Below are positions 24,728 through 33,483 of a stretch of DNA of 64,000 nucleotides, piece after piece (the first letter of the stretch is position 1; each line of letters starts with the position of its first letter). A model generated the notes under the pieces. The model was not told the DNA's origin and did no database searches. It worked only from the letters and a program-made list of their open reading frames with translations. The DNA is taken from assembly GCF_003977605.1 (NCBI RefSeq), contig NZ_RYYU01000001.1, positions 313,175 to 377,174 of the forward strand, in the 5' to 3' direction. The position numbers and the translations under genes are program-made. The DNA comes from Prevotella koreensis (GTDB lineage: Bacteria > Bacteroidota > Bacteroidia > Bacteroidales > Bacteroidaceae).

Positions 24728-26068
24728 ATGTTTGAGAACTTAAGTGACAGACTTGAAAGGTCTTTTAAGATACTTAAAGGTGAAGGAAAAATCACCGAGA
24801 TAAACGTTGCAGAAACGCTGAAAGATGTGCGCAGAGCACTGCTCGATGCCGACGTAAACTATAAAGTGGCGAAGCAGTTCACCGATACCGTGAAGCAGAA
24901 AGCCTTGGGAATGAACGTTCTCACGGCAATCAAGCCGGGACAGTTGATGGTGAAGATTGTGCATGACGAACTTGCCGAACTGATGGGAGGCACCGCTTCT
25001 GAACTTGAACTTACCGGAAAACCCGCGATAATACTTATGTCGGGACTGCAAGGTTCGGGTAAGACAACGTTCAGCGGTAAACTTGCAAATATGCTGAAAG
25101 CGAAGCAACACAAGAAGCCTTTGCTCGTGGCCTGCGACGTATATCGCCCTGCCGCAATAGAACAGTTGAAGGTTGTGGGTGCGTCGGTAGGTGTACCGGT
25201 GTTCTGCGAACCGGATAGCAAGGACGTGGTGAGCATCGCAAACCACGGTATTGCAGAAGCAAAGGCAAACGGAAACGATGTCGTGATAGTGGATACTGCC
25301 GGTCGTCTCGCAGTTGACGAGGAGATGATGCAGGAGATTGAAACACTGAAAAGGGCATTGAATCCCGATGAGACTCTGTTCGTGGTTGACTCAATGACGG
25401 GTCAGGATGCTGTGAACACGGCTCGCGAATTCAACGAACGCCTCAATTTTGATGGCGTGGTGCTGACAAAACTCGACGGTGATACACGCGGTGGTGCCGC
25501 TCTCTCTATACGAACAGTGGTCACTAAGCCGATAAAGTTTGTTGGTACGGGAGAGAAGATGGAGGCCATTGACGTGTTCCACCCCGAACGAATGGCAGAC
25601 CGAATACTCGGAATGGGTGACATCGTGTCGCTCGTTGAAAGAGCGCAAGAGCAGTATGACGAGGAAGAAGCGAAACGTCTTCAGAAGAAGATAATGAAGA
25701 ATAAATTCGACTTCAACGATTTCCTCGGACAGATACAACAGATAAAGAAAATGGGAAACCTTAAGGACTTGGCTGCGATGATTCCCGGAGTGGGCAAGGC
25801 TATAAAGGATGTTGATATTGATGACAATGCCTTCAAGGGCATCGAGGCCATCATACAGAGCATGACTCCCAAAGAACGGACAAATCCGGAGATACTCAAC
25901 ACCAGTCGACGTAACCGCATAGCAAAGGGTTCCGGGACAAGCATTCAGGATGTGAACAGGTTGATAAAACAGTTCGACCAGACTCGCAAAATGATGAAGA
26001 TGGTGACGAGTGGAGGAATGAAGGGAATGATGAAAGGAATGCCTATGCCTAATATACCAAAAGCATAA
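24728..26068 (+). CDS. ffh: Signal recognition particle GTPase Ffh
   Basis: 446 residues, normal length. N domain from MFENLSDRLERSFKILKGEG; G domain with P-loop GLQGSGKTTFSGKLA, the I-box DVYRPAAIEQL, DTAGRLAVDEEMM (G3), TKLDGDTRGGAALS (G4) and FVGTGEKMEAIDVF (G5). The Met-rich M domain ends GGMKGMMKGMPMPN and binds signal peptides and 4.5S RNA. Directs nascent membrane and secreted proteins to FtsY/SecYEG. folD starts 46 bases downstream, probably in one transcript. Confidence 0.98.
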   Translation: MFENLSDRLERSFKILKGEGKITEINVAETLKDVRRALLDADVNYKVAKQFTDTVKQKALGMNVLTAIKPGQLMVKIVHDELAELMGGTASELELTGKPAIILMSGLQGSGKTTFSGKLANMLKAKQHKKPLLVACDVYRPAAIEQLKVVGASVGVPVFCEPDSKDVVSIANHGIAEAKANGNDVVIVDTAGRLAVDEEMMQEIETLKRALNPDETLFVVDSMTGQDAVNTAREFNERLNFDGVVLTKLDGDTRGGAALSIRTVVTKPIKFVGTGEKMEAIDVFHPERMADRILGMGDIVSLVERAQEQYDEEEAKRLQKKIMKNKFDFNDFLGQIQQIKKMGNLKDLAAMIPGVGKAIKDVDIDDNAFKGIEAIIQSMTPKERTNPEILNTSRRNRIAKGSGTSIQDVNRLIKQFDQTRKMMKMVTSGGMKGMMKGMPMPNIPKA

Positions 26069-26114
26069 AGCCTTCTCAAGATAATGATAATGTTTTTCTT
26101 AAATAATAATATAC

Positions 26115-27047
26115 GTGCATACTATGAACACAGATAATAATAATGCAACCGTAAATGCTAACAACGGCAAACCCGCCTACACCTTGATTGACGGCAAGGC
26201 AACTGCTGCAAAGATCAAGGAAGAGATAAGGCATGAGGTGGAGCAACTTGTAGAACAAGGCAAGAAGCGTCCTCATCTTGCGGCAATTCTCGTTGGGCAC
26301 GACGGAGGAAGCGAGACTTACGTTAAGAACAAGGTTCTCTCGTGCGAGGCTTGCGGGTTCAAATCGTCACTGATACGCTATGAGGCAGACGTGACCGAGG
26401 AAGAACTGCTTGCCAAGGTGCGTGAGATGAACGAGGATCCGGACATCGATGGCTTCATCGTGCAGATGCCACTGCCGAAGCATATCGATGAACAGAAGGT
26501 GATAGAGACAATCGACTACCGCAAGGATGTTGACGGTTTCCACCCGATTAACGTCGGAAGAATGGCGATAGGTCTGCCTTGTTTCATCTCCGCAACACCG
26601 CTTGGTATCATCACTTTGCTGCAACGCTACGGCATAGAAACGTCCGGAAAGAAATGCGTTGTGCTCGGACGCTCGAACATTGTGGGAAAACCTATGGCGC
26701 AACTGATGATGCAGAAGCAATACGGCGATGCCACAGTTACTGTTTGCCACAGCCGTTCAAAGACACTGAAGGAGGAGTGCCGCAATGCCGACATTATCGT
26801 GGCGGCAATCGGCAGGCCTGACTTTGTTACGGCAGACATGGTGAAGGAAGGCGCAGTGGTGATTGATGTCGGCACGACAAGGGTGGCTGACGATAGTTGT
26901 AAAGGTGGCTTCCGACTGAACGGTGACGTAAAGTTTGATGAGGTTGCAAGCAAGTGTTCATATATCACTCCGGTGCCGGGCGGTGTAGGTCCGATGACCA
27001 TCTGCTCGCTTATGAAGAACACATTGGAGGCATATAAGAGAAAATGA
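26115..27047 (+). CDS. folD: Bifunctional methylene-THF dehydrogenase/cyclohydrolase FolD
   Basis: 310 residues. Interconverts 5,10-methylene- and 10-formyl-THF with NAD(P). Signatures: [17 protein letters not shown] (catalytic Tyr and Lys), [27 protein letters not shown] and the Rossmann block [19 protein letters not shown]-terminal [20 protein letters not shown] ~20-residue Asn-rich N-terminal extension precedes the usual start; an ATG at 26124 is an alternative. Its stop overlaps the ATG of a tiny TPR gene. Confidence 0.97.
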   Translation: MHTMNTDNNNATVNANNGKPAYTLIDGKATAAKIKEEIRHEVEQLVEQGKKRPHLAAILVGHDGGSETYVKNKVLSCEACGFKSSLIRYEADVTEEELLAKVREMNEDPDIDGFIVQMPLPKHIDEQKVIETIDYRKDVDGFHPINVGRMAIGLPCFISATPLGIITLLQRYGIETSGKKCVVLGRSNIVGKPMAQLMMQKQYGDATVTVCHSRSKTLKEECRNADIIVAAIGRPDFVTADMVKEGAVVIDVGTTRVADDSCKGGFRLNGDVKFDEVASKCSYITPVPGGVGPMTICSLMKNTLEAYKRK

Positions 27048-27223
27048 CAGCCGAAGAATATTATCAGCAGGGCAATAACTACCGTCGTCAAGGTAATTTT
27101 CGTGATGCAATCAACAGTTATCTTGAGGCTATAGCCTTAGATCCTAATAGCCCTGCCGTCGAGGCTAAACGCATGCTCGACGACATTCTTAACTACTATT
27201 GTAAAGACATGTACAACCCCTGA
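27044..27223 (+). CDS. Mini tetratricopeptide-repeat protein, 59 aa
   Basis: ATG at 27044 overlaps the folD stop (ATGA). The protein [20 protein letters not shown] then [20 protein letters not shown] is a textbook TPR unit plus a capping helix ([19 protein letters not shown]). It lies between folD and the ferredoxin gene of the Vor complex, so it is probably translated and may bind a Vor subunit; that partner is a guess from position. Confidence 0.7.
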   Translation: MTAEEYYQQGNNYRRQGNFRDAINSYLEAIALDPNSPAVEAKRMLDDILNYYCKDMYNP

Positions 27224-27277
27224 CAACCGTGCAGCCTTGGCTGTGGCAGTATGGTTAACAGGACAAAAAAAAACATT

Positions 27278-27511
27278 ATGGCAAAATTTAAAGGTGCTAT
27301 CGTGGTAAATACCGACCGATGCAAGGGCTGCTCTTTATGCGTTGTAGCCTGCCCAAAGGACGTTATTGCCTTGGAAGCAAAGAAAGTAAATGTCCATGGA
27401 TACCCGTATGTGGAGGCGGTGCGACCCGATGATTGTATCGGATGCGCATCGTGCGCTACGGTGTGTCCGGATGGATGTATTACAGTTTACAAAAAACGTA
27501 TGGAGAATTAA
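27278..27511 (+). CDS. vorD: 2-oxoacid:ferredoxin oxidoreductase delta subunit (2[4Fe-4S] ferredoxin)
   Basis: 77 residues from the ATG at 27278 (MAKFKGAIVVNTDRCKGCSL); the frame is open from 27251 but the fold starts here. Two cluster motifs CKGCSLCVVACP and CIGCASCATVCP. It passes electrons from the TPP-bound intermediate to an external ferredoxin. First of four subunit genes spaced 3-14 bases apart. Confidence 0.93.
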   Translation: MAKFKGAIVVNTDRCKGCSLCVVACPKDVIALEAKKVNVHGYPYVEAVRPDDCIGCASCATVCPDGCITVYKKRMEN

Positions 27512-27514
27512 GCT

Positions 27515-28597
27515 ATGGCAGAACAAGAAGTAACTCTTATGAAAGGTAATGAGGCGATAGCCCATGCCGCAATTCGCTGTGGCACTGATGGATACTTTGG
27601 TTATCCTATCACTCCACAGAGTGAAGTAATCGAAACGCTTGCCGAACAGAAACCTTGGGAAACTACCGGTATGGTGGTGCTTCAGGCTGAAAGTGAGGTG
27701 GCATCTATTAACATGGTTTACGGTGGCGCAGGTGCCGGTAAACGAGTAATGACATCATCTTCAAGTCCCGGTGTGGCTCTGATGCAGGAAGGTATCGCCT
27801 ATATGGCAGGTGCCGAATTGCCGGGTGTGTTTGTCAACGTGCAGCGTGGTGGTCCCGGACTTGGTACGATACAGCCTTCACAGGCAGACTATTTCCAGGC
27901 AACGCGCGGTGGAGGTAACGGTGACTATTATGTAATAACGCTTGCTCCTAACAGCGTACAGGAGATGGCTGACTTTGTTGAACTTGCCTATGAACTGGCG
28001 TTTAAGTATCGCAATCCGGCAATGATCCTCTCTGACGGTGTTATCGGACAGATGATGGAAAAGGTGATATTGCCTCCTTATAAGGCACGTCGCACCGAAG
28101 AAGAAATCAGAAAAGAATGCCCTTGGGCAACTTTCGGACGCACAAAGGATCGTCAGCCTAACATCATAACGTCTCTCGAACTCCAGTCGGAAGAGATGGA
28201 AAAGAGAAACATTCACCTTCAGGAAAAGTATCAGGAGATACGAGACAAAGAGGTGCGTTATGAGACACAACAACTCGAAGATGCCGACTACATGATTGTA
28301 AGTTTCGGCTCTGCATCACGTATTGCCGAGAAGGCTCTTGAACTTGCGAAGGAAGAAGGAATAAAGGTAGGACTCTTCCGTCCTATCACTCTGTGGCCGT
28401 TCCCGACCAAAGAAATCGTAGAAGCAGCACGCGGAAAGAAGGGTGTGCTGGTTGCTGAGATTAATGCAGGTCAGATGGTAGAAGACGTTCGTCTTGCCAT
28501 TAATGGCGCTCTGCCGGTGGAACACTTTGGACGTTTGGGTGGAATAGTACCCGAACCGGATGAGATTGTGAATGCTATCAAAACCAAACTGATGTAA
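27515..28597 (+). CDS. vorB: 2-oxoacid:ferredoxin oxidoreductase alpha subunit (VorB-like)
   Basis: 360 residues. The pyrimidine-binding/transketolase-like half of the enzyme: KGNEAIAHAAIRCGTDGYFG, YPITPQSEVIE, QAESEVASINMVYGGAGAG, SSSPGVALMQEGIAYMAGAE and a C-terminal domain II (VGLFRPITLWPFPTKEIVEA). Decarboxylates branched-chain or other 2-oxoacids to acyl-CoA with the beta subunit. The substrate cannot be fixed from sequence; VorB-type naming follows Bacteroidales usage. Starts 3 bases after vorD. Confidence 0.9.
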   Translation: MAEQEVTLMKGNEAIAHAAIRCGTDGYFGYPITPQSEVIETLAEQKPWETTGMVVLQAESEVASINMVYGGAGAGKRVMTSSSSPGVALMQEGIAYMAGAELPGVFVNVQRGGPGLGTIQPSQADYFQATRGGGNGDYYVITLAPNSVQEMADFVELAYELAFKYRNPAMILSDGVIGQMMEKVILPPYKARRTEEEIRKECPWATFGRTKDRQPNIITSLELQSEEMEKRNIHLQEKYQEIRDKEVRYETQQLEDADYMIVSFGSASRIAEKALELAKEEGIKVGLFRPITLWPFPTKEIVEAARGKKGVLVAEINAGQMVEDVRLAINGALPVEHFGRLGGIVPEPDEIVNAIKTKLM

Positions 28598-28600
28598 GCC

Positions 28601-29371
28601 ATGGAAAAGAATGAGATAATAAGCCCAGAGAATCTGGTGTATAAGAAACCGACCCTGATGAACGAAGTCCCCATGCACTATTGCCCGGGATGTTCTCATG
28701 GTGTAGTACATAAACTCGTTGCCGAGGTAATCGAGGAAATGGGAATGGAGGAAAAGTCTATCGGTGTTTCGCCGGTGGGTTGTGCCGTGTTCGCATATCG
28801 TTATATTGACATTGACTGGCAGGAGGCTGCTCACGGTCGTGCACCGGCCGTTGCTACTGCTATCAAGCGTCTGTGGCCGGATCGTTTGGTGTTCACTTAT
28901 CAAGGAGACGGTGACTTGGGATGTATCGGTGCTGCCGAGACAATCCACGCTCTCAACCGTGGTGAGAATATAACGATAATCTTCATCAACAATGCTATCT
29001 ATGGTATGACCGGTGGACAGATGGCTCCTACAACGCTTGTAGGCCAGAAGACTGCCACATGTCCATACGGACGTGATCCGCAACTGCATGGTTATCCTCT
29101 GAAAGTGCCCGAAATGGCGGCATTGTTCGAGGGTACATGTTTCGTGACACGTCAGAGTGTCGATACCGTTGGCCATATTAACAAGGCAAAGAAGGCCATA
29201 CGCAAGGCTTTCGAAGCAAACATGGCCGGAAAGGGTTCGTGCTTGGTTGAGATTACATCAACATGTAACAGTGGCTGGAAGATGCCACCTGCTAAGGCTA
29301 ATGAATGGATGGAGGAGAACATGTTCCCATTCTATCCGCAAGGAGATCTTAAAGATACAACAAAAGAGTAA
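28601..29371 (+). CDS. vorA: 2-oxoacid:ferredoxin oxidoreductase beta subunit (TPP-binding)
   Basis: 256 residues. Starts the conserved block with MHYCPGCSHGVVHKLVAEV; TPP/Mg motif FTYQGDGDLGCIGAAETIHA with NNAIYGMTGGQMAPTTL (GDG-x20-30-NN). Catalyses TPP-dependent decarboxylation and acyl transfer to CoA. The first CPGC cysteine replaces a cluster ligand pattern seen in PorB. It follows vorB by 3 bases. Confidence 0.92.
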   Translation: MEKNEIISPENLVYKKPTLMNEVPMHYCPGCSHGVVHKLVAEVIEEMGMEEKSIGVSPVGCAVFAYRYIDIDWQEAAHGRAPAVATAIKRLWPDRLVFTYQGDGDLGCIGAAETIHALNRGENITIIFINNAIYGMTGGQMAPTTLVGQKTATCPYGRDPQLHGYPLKVPEMAALFEGTCFVTRQSVDTVGHINKAKKAIRKAFEANMAGKGSCLVEITSTCNSGWKMPPAKANEWMEENMFPFYPQGDLKDTTKE

Positions 29372-29385
29372 GGAGAAGACAGACT

Positions 29386-29928
29386 ATGCAACATGAAATA
29401 ATTATATCAGGTTTCGGAGGACAGGGTGTCCTTTCTATGGGAAAAATTCTCGCTTACTCCGGACTGATGGAAGATAAAGAAGTTACTTGGATGCCGGCAT
29501 ACGGTCCGGAGCAGCGCGGAGGTACGGCCAACGTGACAGTTATTGTCAGTGATGAACGCGTATCATCGCCTATCCTTAGTAAGTATGACATTGCTATCGT
29601 GCTCAACCAACCGTCACTCGACAAGTTCGCACCGAAAATTAAACCGGGTGGAATACTTATCTATGACGGCTTCGGTATCATCAACCCGCCAAAGCGCGAT
29701 GACATCAATGTATATCGCATTGATGCCATGGACAAGGCCGCAGAGATGAAAAACTCTAAGGTGTTCAATATGATTGTACTCGGAGGATTGCTTGAAGTAT
29801 GCCCCGTAGTTAGTGACAAGGGTGTGGAGAAGGCTCTCTACAAAACTCTTCCTGATCGTCATCATGGTTTGATTCCTCTCAATATGGAGGCTATCAAGGC
29901 CGGACGTTCCATCATAAAGAAGATGTAG
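29386..29928 (+). CDS. vorC: 2-oxoacid:ferredoxin oxidoreductase gamma subunit
   Basis: 180 residues. POR gamma family: IIISGFGGQGVLSMGKILA, WMPAYGPEQRGGTANVTVIV, ISDERVSSPILS-type loop and IPLN near the end (HGLIPLNMEAIKAG). It completes the CoA-binding side of the complex. The operon closes with a strong terminator at 29946. Confidence 0.92.
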   Translation: MQHEIIISGFGGQGVLSMGKILAYSGLMEDKEVTWMPAYGPEQRGGTANVTVIVSDERVSSPILSKYDIAIVLNQPSLDKFAPKIKPGGILIYDGFGIINPPKRDDINVYRIDAMDKAAEMKNSKVFNMIVLGGLLEVCPVVSDKGVEKALYKTLPDRHHGLIPLNMEAIKAGRSIIKKM

Positions 29929-29945
29929 TTGCGCTTGTAACTATG

Positions 29946-29997
29946 ATAAAAAAAGCCTGCCGCATGGTGATTTCGGTCACTTGCGGCAGTCTTTTTT
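29946..29997 (+). terminator. Rho-independent terminator of the vor operon
   Basis: AAAAAAGCCTGCCGCA and TGCGGCAGTCTTTTTT form a long stem with an inner GTGA/TCAC pair; T run follows. Confidence 0.88.
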
Positions 29998-30003
29998 GTT
30001 TAT

Positions 30004-30195
30004 CCAAAATTGATCATTAGAGCTCTCAACTGATTTTGTTCGATTGCTAATCAGATGTGTTGAAATTTCATCGAAGGTGTAGCGGGCTACGTCAAGATGT
30101 AATGGCAGCGCATATATCGGCAAGCGAACTAAAGCAGTTGGGAAGCATGTCGGCAATAGAAAATCTAATCATATGCGTGCTAATGACCGATTTTG
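30004..30195 (+). repeat. MITE-like repeat, copy B (complete)
   Basis: Left end AAAATTGATCATTAGAG, right end CTAATGACCGATTTTG; interior TTTCATCGAAGGTGTAGCGG, AAGATGTAATGGCAGCGCA and AATCTAATCATATGCG shared with copies A and C. It fills the gap between the vor terminator and cobC. Confidence 0.82.
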
Positions 30196-30197
30196 TT

Positions 30198-30731
30198 TTA
30201 TATGTTTATAACTTGTATTCCTCCGTATGGGGTGAGATGTCGGAAGCAATCTTCCTCCGGGAAGAGTCCGGCATATACTCCTGCACAGATTAGCACACCT
30301 CCGTGGGCGAAGATTGCCACTCTTTGGTAGTTTTGCTTGCGCAGTTCGTCAAGAAAATCGGCAACTCTACGATATACTATTCTGTAACTCTCGCCGTTGG
30401 TAGCAGCAAGATTCATGTAGTCTTCATACCATTTTCTTATCGCAGGGTCATGTTTCTCTATATCGTCATAAAGCATCATCTCCCAATCACCCATGTTCAT
30501 TTCTTTCAGTCTGTCATCTGTTTCCGGATTCTCATGACCGCAGAACTCGGCAAGTATGCGCGCCCTTGTCAGTGGCGATGAGAACACTTTGTCGAACACT
30601 ATTCCCTTTAGATTTTCCTTTGTGACGGCCGCTTCTTGCTCGAAAGTATCGGCAACGGGCACATCACTCCAACCATAGCATGTTCCTTTAGGAACTCCTA
30701 CGCTTGTGTGTCTTATCATATAGACTTCCAT
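30198..30731 (-). CDS. cobC: Alpha-ribazole phosphatase-like histidine phosphatase
   Basis: 177 residues. Histidine phosphatase superfamily: MEVYMIRHTSVGVPKG (phospho-His9 in RHT), VFSSPLTRARILAEF, EMNMGDWEM and VAIFAHGGVLICAGV (second His). In a cob operon this fold removes the phosphate from alpha-ribazole 5'-phosphate in nucleotide-loop assembly. Last gene of cobU-cobT-cobS-cobC, 41 bases after cobS. Confidence 0.88.
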   Translation of the reverse strand: MEVYMIRHTSVGVPKGTCYGWSDVPVADTFEQEAAVTKENLKGIVFDKVFSSPLTRARILAEFCGHENPETDDRLKEMNMGDWEMMLYDDIEKHDPAIRKWYEDYMNLAATNGESYRIVYRRVADFLDELRKQNYQRVAIFAHGGVLICAGVYAGLFPEEDCFRHLTPYGGIQVINI

Positions 30732-30772
30732 ATCTTTTGTATATTGATTGTTATTTGGTGTTTAGTGAATTG

Positions 30773-31564
30773 TTATCTGATTGCCATTGTAAGATAGAAA
30801 GACAGTTCTATCATAAGGAAAAGCGCACCACAGCAGTCGCCGGTGTACCCTTTTATCTTACGAAGCATCATATAATAAAGGAAATACATAACTATGCAGG
30901 GCACGAATATCAGCAAGTCCCAGCGCAATATCAGACCGTGAAGACCGGCATATACGAGCGGTAGCATCGGCAGTGTGCCTTGAATGAAAAGCAATATGCC
31001 TGCCTTTATGCTCATCTTGCGATAAACGGTGCGTATCTTGCTTGTATCCTCGGTGCGTGCGTAGGGCAGAAACATGATGATTTGTGCAGCAATCATCTTG
31101 GCATAAGCATCTCCGGCAAATATCGTTATTGCAGCAACCAATGGCGTGAGTGTGCTTAGCGCGGCATACAGAAGTGCCAAATACAGAATCAGACCCAATA
31201 CACCGTATGTCCCGATGTGCGAGTCTTTCATTATGCTCAATATCTTCTCACGGTTGTTTCCGCCCCCTCCGAACCCGTCAAAAAAGTCGGCAAGCCCATC
31301 TTCATGTAGCGCACCGGTGAGCAATATGCGTGAAATAATGGCAATGATTAGCGCAATGTGGAATGGGAATAACATGCTTCCGAAATACACAGTTGCTGCC
31401 ATAACGCCGCCTGTGAGCCACCCTGCCAGCGGCCAATGCTCCACAACGGTCTGATAACATTGCTGTGGAGGTTGATATATTCGCCATAAGGGTAGGCGAG
31501 TGAAGAAAATCAATGCGGCATAAATTCGCTGCCACCACTTTGTTCTGTCGATATTTATTTCCAT
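30773..31564 (-). CDS. cobS: Adenosylcobinamide-GDP ribazoletransferase CobS
   Basis: 263 residues, polytopic membrane protein. Conserved acidic block ALHEDGLADFFDGFGGGGNN followed by MKDSHIGTYGVLGLILYLAL; several hydrophobic helices. Joins adenosylcobinamide-GDP with alpha-ribazole(-phosphate) to make cobalamin. Start codon is 53 bases downstream of cobT stop. Confidence 0.95.
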   Translation of the reverse strand: MEINIDRTKWWQRIYAALIFFTRLPLWRIYQPPQQCYQTVVEHWPLAGWLTGGVMAATVYFGSMLFPFHIALIIAIISRILLTGALHEDGLADFFDGFGGGGNNREKILSIMKDSHIGTYGVLGLILYLALLYAALSTLTPLVAAITIFAGDAYAKMIAAQIIMFLPYARTEDTSKIRTVYRKMSIKAGILLFIQGTLPMLPLVYAGLHGLILRWDLLIFVPCIVMYFLYYMMLRKIKGYTGDCCGALFLMIELSFYLTMAIR

Positions 31565-31617
31565 GACATTGTGGAATCTGCTGCTATAGCATGCCCAAAC
31601 ATGAGCCTGCGTATTGT

Positions 31618-32685
31618 TTAGAAGTATTTTGTTATTTTGGCGTTATCGAAGTTGTTCATCTCATTCACCATCTTTACGGCACTTTCTATGATAGGGTAAG
31701 AGCACAGTGCACCGGTTCCTTCGCCAAGTCTCATTCCGAGATGCAGTAGCGGACGTGCATTCATTAGTTCCAACATACGTCTGTGACCACTCTCATCGCC
31801 ACAATGACCGAATATGGCGTGGTAGAGAAGCGTGGGATAAAGGCGTGATGCGGCGAGCATACAGGCCGATATTATGAAACCGTCAACCATTACAAGCATT
31901 CCCAATTCGGCCGCACGGAGCATCGTTCCTATTGCTGCAACCATCTCAAAACCACCGAAATAACGTATCACCTGTTTCCAGTTCTCTATTGTCCACTCTC
32001 CGTTGTCTGCCTTCCACTGTTTCTTGAAATTATCCACGGCTTTCGTTAGCACCTCTCTTTTATGCCTCAGTCCTTCTTCATTAAGTCCGGCTCCCACTCC
32101 GATGCAATCGTCAAGCGGAATGTTTCCGAAAATATGCATCCATATACTCGATGGAGAAGTGTTTGCAATCCCCATTTCGCCGGTGCATATTATGTTGCAC
32201 CCCTCATCTTTACAGCGTTCTGCAATTTCTGCTCCAATGCTGATAGCCTTGTCAAATTCCTCCTCGCTCATTGCCGCTTCATACAGGAAATTCCTTGTTC
32301 CGCAGGCTATTTTACGGTTCAGAATGTCAGGATTGTCGCTAAGGTCGTAGTCAACACCCACATCTACGATTAACAATTTGAAGCCATGCTGTCGGCAGAA
32401 CATATTCACTCCGCCGCCGCCACGTGTGAAGTTCTTCATCTGTTGCCATGTCACGTCACGCGGACTGACGCTTACTTTCTCGCGTTCAATGCCGTGATCG
32501 CCACCATAGAGTATGTGGCAAGGGTGGTTAAGTTTTGGTGTGAGTGTCTGTTGCACCATACATATCTGTTCTGCAAGCGTCTCAAGCATACCCAAAGAGC
32601 CTTTGGGCTTGTTGAGATTATCTATTTTCTCGCGTATTGATGCACGCAATACTTCATTCGGTTTTTTTATATTGAAACTTCTCAT
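31618..32685 (-). CDS. cobT: Nicotinate-nucleotide:dimethylbenzimidazole phosphoribosyltransferase CobT
   Basis: 355 residues, normal length. Motifs KPKGSLGMLETLAEQI, LYGGDHGIEREKVSVSPRDV, GEMGIANTSPSSIW, GVGAGLNEEGL, and catalytic-Glu region HLGMRLGEGTGALCSYPII. Activates the lower-ligand base for nucleotide-loop assembly. Lies between cobU and cobS in the same direction. Confidence 0.97.
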   Translation of the reverse strand: MRSFNIKKPNEVLRASIREKIDNLNKPKGSLGMLETLAEQICMVQQTLTPKLNHPCHILYGGDHGIEREKVSVSPRDVTWQQMKNFTRGGGGVNMFCRQHGFKLLIVDVGVDYDLSDNPDILNRKIACGTRNFLYEAAMSEEEFDKAISIGAEIAERCKDEGCNIICTGEMGIANTSPSSIWMHIFGNIPLDDCIGVGAGLNEEGLRHKREVLTKAVDNFKKQWKADNGEWTIENWKQVIRYFGGFEMVAAIGTMLRAAELGMLVMVDGFIISACMLAASRLYPTLLYHAIFGHCGDESGHRRMLELMNARPLLHLGMRLGEGTGALCSYPIIESAVKMVNEMNNFDNAKITKYF

Positions 32686-32743
32686 ATTATGAAAACATTG
32701 TCGTTTTTATATTAAGACGAGTTGTGAATACCTGCAAAAGCAC

Positions 32744-33274
32744 TCAACCTTTGATTTTTACAGGTATCCCGCTTACCATCATTATCACCTCGTCGGCATG
32801 CCTTGCAACATATTGGTTCATCCAACCTTGCATGTCGGTGAAGCGTCTTTGTATTAAATCGGGACTCACACCGCCGCTTCCTATCTCGTTCGTCACGAAA
32901 ATGAACGTGGCATCCTGTGCCGTGAAGCGGTCGAACTCTTCCTGTATTTCTTTCAGTGCAATGTCAACTGATGGCTGTTCCCACTCCTTTGCCGTTTGAT
33001 TATAGAAGAAATTCGTACACCAAAGCGTGATGCAGTCTATCACCGCCACCTTATTATATATATCATGTCGGCTCAACCATTTCTCCTCCTCTATGTTTTC
33101 CCACTGGCTTCCACGTCTTTCCTGATGTCTCAACACGCGCTGTCGGAACTCCTCATCCCATATATGCGCGGTGGCGATATATACAGGTGTTGGGCTTAGA
33201 CTTAGTGCCAAACGTTCTGCGTAAGAACTCTTCCCTGAGCGTTGTCCACCGGTAATCAATATAATCCTTTTCAT
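32744..33274 (-). CDS. cobU: Adenosylcobinamide kinase/guanylyltransferase CobU
   Basis: 176 residues. P-loop ITGGQRSGKSSYAERLALSL (6-25), guanylate-accepting His block VYIATAHIWDEEFRQRVLRHQ and VTNEIGSGGVSPD. Phosphorylates and then GMP-activates adenosylcobinamide. First gene of the operon. The 208 bases between cobU and the divergent ompA contain no recognisable cobalamin riboswitch. Confidence 0.96.
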   Translation of the reverse strand: MKRIILITGGQRSGKSSYAERLALSLSPTPVYIATAHIWDEEFRQRVLRHQERRGSQWENIEEEKWLSRHDIYNKVAVIDCITLWCTNFFYNQTAKEWEQPSVDIALKEIQEEFDRFTAQDATFIFVTNEIGSGGVSPDLIQRRFTDMQGWMNQYVARHADEVIMMVSGIPVKIKG

Positions 33275-33378
33275 GCTGCGAAATTACAAAAAAGATGTGA
33301 GAAAACGTTTGATTTTTATATTTTTATTAACTTATGTCAATAAAACTTCTTTAATGATGTTATTTTTAAGTCAATTTT

Positions 33379-33410
33379 TTTGTAAGTTCCAATATTTTTT
33401 TATTACTTTG
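33379..33410 (+). promoter_or_regulatory. Promoter of the OmpA gene
   Basis: TTTG (33379-33382), 20 bases, TTACTTTG (33403-33410), then an A/T-rich leader of about 70 bases before the ATG, as is common for abundant Bacteroidetes outer-membrane proteins. Confidence 0.65.
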
Positions 33411-33483
33411 CACACGATAACAATTTTTGGGCAACAAATTTTGAAATAAATAATAACTAATTAATTTAAAACAAAAAGTAAAG

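Noticed and set aside
28316..29176. 286-codon minus-strand frame over vorB/vorA
   Set aside because: Antisense to two conserved subunits; no motif.
33275..33483. Cobalamin riboswitch before cobU
   Set aside because: No B12-box-like sequence or compact stems in this A/T-rich gap.
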